Positions 7,107 to 9,260 of a DNA stretch of 9,260 bases are shown piece after piece. Source of the stretch: DASPXY01 sp038227745 (GTDB lineage: Bacteria > Planctomycetota > Planctomycetia > Gemmatales > Gemmataceae); the NCBI GenBank assembly GCA_038227745.1, contig JBBRPS010000399.1, forward strand, positions 1 through 9,260. The letters are read 5' to 3'. The notes beneath the pieces are model-generated. The model saw only the letters and a list, made by a program, of their open reading frames with translations. It was not told the origin of the DNA and did no database searches. The stretch's first letter is position 1. Each line of letters begins with the position of its first letter. A program made the translations under genes and the position numbers.

Positions 7107-8912
7107 TCAGATGCGCCGGCCCTCGACCTGCGCCGGCGGCACCGGCAGGCCGAGCAACCGCCGCCACGCCTGCGCCGTCGGCTCGGTGTCGCGCCCCGTC
7201 AGCTCGCGCAGCGCGTTGAGCAGCGCCCGCTGGTACGGGGTCACGAACCCGGCCTCGCGCCGATGCAGCGTGGTGCGGTACACCTCGGCCTCCTTGTCGG
7301 TCACGACGCGCGTCCGCACCAGGAAATCGAAGCGCTGCATCTCCGGCCACGGGTGGGCGTCCTTGACCGCCTGCCTCACGGAGAAGTCCTGCCGCAGATA
7401 GGTGACGTCGATGCGCACCACGACGTCCGGCGACGACTGCTGGTAGCCCTGCGACGGCGTCGGCAGCGGGTCGCCCGGCGTCGGGACGGCCGCGGTGATC
7501 ACGTCCGGAGACACGTCCGGCGTGTTGCCCGGCGAGTGGCAGAGCAGGCAGTTGCGGTGGTGGTTGATCTTCACCAGCTCGCGCACGACCGCCACCTTCT
7601 TGTTGCTGACCTCCTTCAGCACTGGGGCGCGCGGATCGGGCTCGTCGAGCAGGTTGACGAGCTGCGCGACGAGGTCCTTGCGCTCGAGCTGGACGAGGGC
7701 GTCGCCGGCGCGGCGGGCGACGGCCGGCAGCGGGTAGCGCAGCCCTTGGAGGAGGATGTCGGTGTAGTCGCGCTCGCGGCGGACCTTGAGGGCATCGACG
7801 GCGGGCTCGCGGACCTTCCTTTCCGGGGAGAAGATGGCCAGCTTCGCCAGGGCGCGCGTCGCCTCGGGGTGCGAGACGGTCGCGAGGTACTTGACCAGCC
7901 CCTCACGCATGGCCGCGGACTCCGGCGCCAGTACCTGCATCAGGGCGGCGATGCGAGCGTGGGTGACGTCCTCGCAGTGGGCGCGGTCCTTCTGGGCGTT
8001 TGCCTGGTCTTCCTGCAAGCACGCCTGCTGGTAATTCTGCCAAAAACTCGCGGCACTGGTCGGGCTGCCGTTCACCATCCGGTGGACGGTGACCCTCCTG
8101 AGTTTCCCGTCCTTGCCTCCCACGGTCTCGAATTCCTGGAGGATTTGCCTGTCCTGCTGGAGGAAGCGCCGGACGGTCTGCAGCGCCTGGTTGAACTGCC
8201 GGCTGCGCGCCCCCGTCATCCGGCAGGCGTCGCCCATCACGAAGGGCAGGCCGCTCAGGTCGGTGCGGCTGCCGAGCAGGGCCTCCATGAAGGCGTCGTG
8301 CTTCTTCTGGTTGACGTGGTTGACCTTCGCGACCGCGTGGGCGATGTGGTGCAGGGCCTTGTCGCTCGGCAGGCCCTTCGCCGGCCGCTCCTCGAACGCG
8401 ACCTCGGGCACCTGTGCCAGGTCATCGGAGAGCAGCGGGCCGCCCTTGTGCGCGGCCTTCGGCGGCACCGGCAGCAGATCCTGCACCGGCGTCTTCGGGT
8501 CGATCTTGAACTGGAAGCGCGTCGGCGCCGGCAGCGCCGACGGCGTGAACACCACGGACCCCGACATCCCTCCCACAAAACCCTTTGGGAAGGCCGGTGG
8601 CGGGGGAGGGCCCCCGCCGGGCGGGAAGATCGCCTGGGGCGCTGCCGGCCCGCTGAAAGTGGTCGATCCGCTGAAACCTCCCTGGAACCCCGGCGGCAGG
8701 GTCGGCTGCCCACCGAACTGCCCACCGAAGCTCGGAGCCGGTGCCGCTGGCTGGCTGGGCGCCGGCAGTGGCGGCGGCGCCTTTTCCTCTTTGCCGTCCC
8801 TCAGCTGGGCCTGGGCACGCTCCCCCGGCCAGGCCACGACGAAGGACATGGCCAGCACGGCCACGCCCAGCCCCCAACCCCCGCGCCGCGCGCGACTTGC
8901 TCTCGCAGTCAT
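7107..8912 (-). CDS. Secreted HEAT-repeat protein with CxxCH motif
   Basis: This 601-residue protein has a well-placed start: AAGGGGG (8920-8926 on the complement) lies 7 nt before the ATG. Residues 1-35 look like a Sec signal peptide, with an Arg-rich N-region, a helix at about 13-28 and a likely AQA cut before Q36. A Pro/Gly-rich linker follows (about 45-130). An unfamiliar region with a PFVMGDACR motif (223-231) spans about 160-320. Paired helices at about 332-450 resemble HEAT repeats, for example EATRALAKLAIF and AVARRAGDALVQLE. C455-L-L-C458-H459, in the context HHRNCLLCHSPG, is a CxxCH motif that could bind one c-type haem covalently. The C-terminal part (about 495-590) has no family I can name. 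The gene is convergent with the DUF4340 gene, so it is not in the transporter operon. It likely acts outside the cytoplasm; no catalytic function can be assigned. Haem binding is an inference from the motif alone. Confidence 0.88.
   Translation of the reverse strand: MTARASRARRGGWGLGVAVLAMSFVVAWPGERAQAQLRDGKEEKAPPPLPAPSQPAAPAPSFGGQFGGQPTLPPGFQGGFSGSTTFSGPAAPQAIFPPGGGPPPPPAFPKGFVGGMSGSVVFTPSALPAPTRFQFKIDPKTPVQDLLPVPPKAAHKGGPLLSDDLAQVPEVAFEERPAKGLPSDKALHHIAHAVAKVNHVNQKKHDAFMEALLGSRTDLSGLPFVMGDACRMTGARSRQFNQALQTVRRFLQQDRQILQEFETVGGKDGKLRRVTVHRMVNGSPTSAASFWQNYQQACLQEDQANAQKDRAHCEDVTHARIAALMQVLAPESAAMREGLVKYLATVSHPEATRALAKLAIFSPERKVREPAVDALKVRRERDYTDILLQGLRYPLPAVARRAGDALVQLERKDLVAQLVNLLDEPDPRAPVLKEVSNKKVAVVRELVKINHHRNCLLCHSPGNTPDVSPDVITAAVPTPGDPLPTPSQGYQQSSPDVVVRIDVTYLRQDFSVRQAVKDAHPWPEMQRFDFLVRTRVVTDKEAEVYRTTLHRREAGFVTPYQRALLNALRELTGRDTEPTAQAWRRLLGLPVPPAQVEGRRI
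8706..8729 (-). repeat. 12-bp perfect tandem duplication in the Pro/Gly linker
   Basis: The 12-mer CTGCCCACCGAA occurs twice in a row on the plus strand (8706-8717, 8718-8729). On the coding strand it gives the doubled FGGQ block (residues 62-69) in the linker of the HEAT/CxxCH protein. It is in frame and probably reflects expansion of a disordered linker. Confidence 0.85.
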
Positions 8913-9260
8913 GGAATTTCCCCCTTGAACGACGGTGAAAGGACGTCAAGCCTCCTGCCCGTTCCGTCGAAGGCGGCCGCGTGGCCGCACGTCGGGAAGA
9001 CCAGCCGCGACTGCCGGGAAAAGAGGTGCCTCGGAGTGGAAAGTCGTGCCCCCGTACCGTCGCGGCGTGAACCCATTCTAGCCGACGCGGTGAAACGGCG
9101 TCCAGACCGGCTCAGTCCGGCCAGGGTTGAGGAACCGCCGTGGCAGGCGCCGGGCAGCGCAGCTGCGCGGGCGCCTCGGCACTGCCCGGCGCGCAATCCG
9201 GACGCCCCCGCCCTGCGGCGGCCTCTGCGGAACATCTGTGGAAGACGCTGCGTCACCCGG
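8913..9260. other. Upstream region without a convincing gene, containing a GC-rich inverted repeat
   Basis: These 348 bases precede the HEAT/CxxCH gene. A minus-strand frame stays open from 9256 to 8909, but its translation is Arg/Gly/Ala-rich with no recognisable domain. It also overlaps the start of the real gene, so I treat it as chance in high-GC DNA. GCGCCGGGCAG (9147-9157) and CTGCCCGGCGC (9182-9192) are perfect 11-bp inverted repeats. Between them lie the palindrome GCGCAGCTGCGC (9157-9168) and a competing pair AGGCGCC/GGCGCCT (9145-9151, 9170-9176). The structure could be a terminator of a gene beyond the window or a leader structure; no T-run helps decide. Confidence 0.5.
9075..9104 (-). 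promoter_or_regulatory. Weak candidate sigma-70-like promoter for the HEAT/CxxCH gene
   Basis: On the minus strand, TAGAAT (complement of 9075-9080) resembles a -10 box. TGGACG (complement of 9099-9104) matches four of six -35 bases, with an 18-bp spacer. The start point would be near 9068, giving a leader of about 155 nt. ATTCTA stands out as an AT-rich island in GC-rich DNA. Planctomycete promoters are poorly defined, so this is only a candidate. Confidence 0.25.

Noticed and set aside
8909..9256. Small minus-strand open frame (115 codons) upstream of the HEAT/CxxCH gene
   Set aside because: Arg/Gly/Ala-rich, no domain or signal. It overlaps the real start and its Shine-Dalgarno, and runs through the inverted repeats.

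Overview
The window is high-GC bacterial DNA with the look of a planctomycete, most likely of the Gemmata group. This is inferred from three things: a GldF/GldG/DUF4340 membrane cassette of unusually large proteins, a secreted HEAT-repeat protein with a CxxCH motif, and intergenic palindromes of a kind I associate with those genomes. No rRNA, tRNA, CRISPR array, transposase, prophage gene or plasmid function was seen.

Layout. Positions 1-27 hold the right-hand end of a dispersed palindromic repeat. Then come three plus-strand genes: a GldF-like ABC-2 permease (44-1630), a GldG-like ABC auxiliary protein (1695-4250) and a DUF4340 protein (4429-7038). A strong hairpin (7042-7074) ends the cassette. 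It also lies just past the 3' end of a convergent minus-strand gene (7107-8912) for a secreted HEAT/CxxCH protein. Positions 8913-9260 form that gene's upstream region, with no convincing gene, a weak candidate promoter and a GC-rich inverted repeat.

How the genes work together. The first two proteins are the membrane and auxiliary parts of an ABC-2 type transporter of the GldAFG family. DUF4340 proteins often sit next to such pairs, so the three probably form one envelope complex. The ATPase is missing from the window and is expected just upstream of position 1. The substrate cannot be read from sequence.

Most notable points: (1) a nested palindrome at 4256-4330 with 30-bp perfect arms, part of which recurs at 1-27 just before the permease gene; (2) a second, unrelated hairpin between that palindrome and the DUF4340 start; (3) a DUF4340 protein that reads as five Trp-anchored repeat units with Lys/Asp/Glu tracts inserted, one encoded by a hexanucleotide microsatellite; (4) both ABC proteins carry an extra multi-helix membrane domain of about 280-330 residues at the N-terminus. 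I see no clear evidence of a wholly new system. The repeat family and the enlarged transporter are the best leads.
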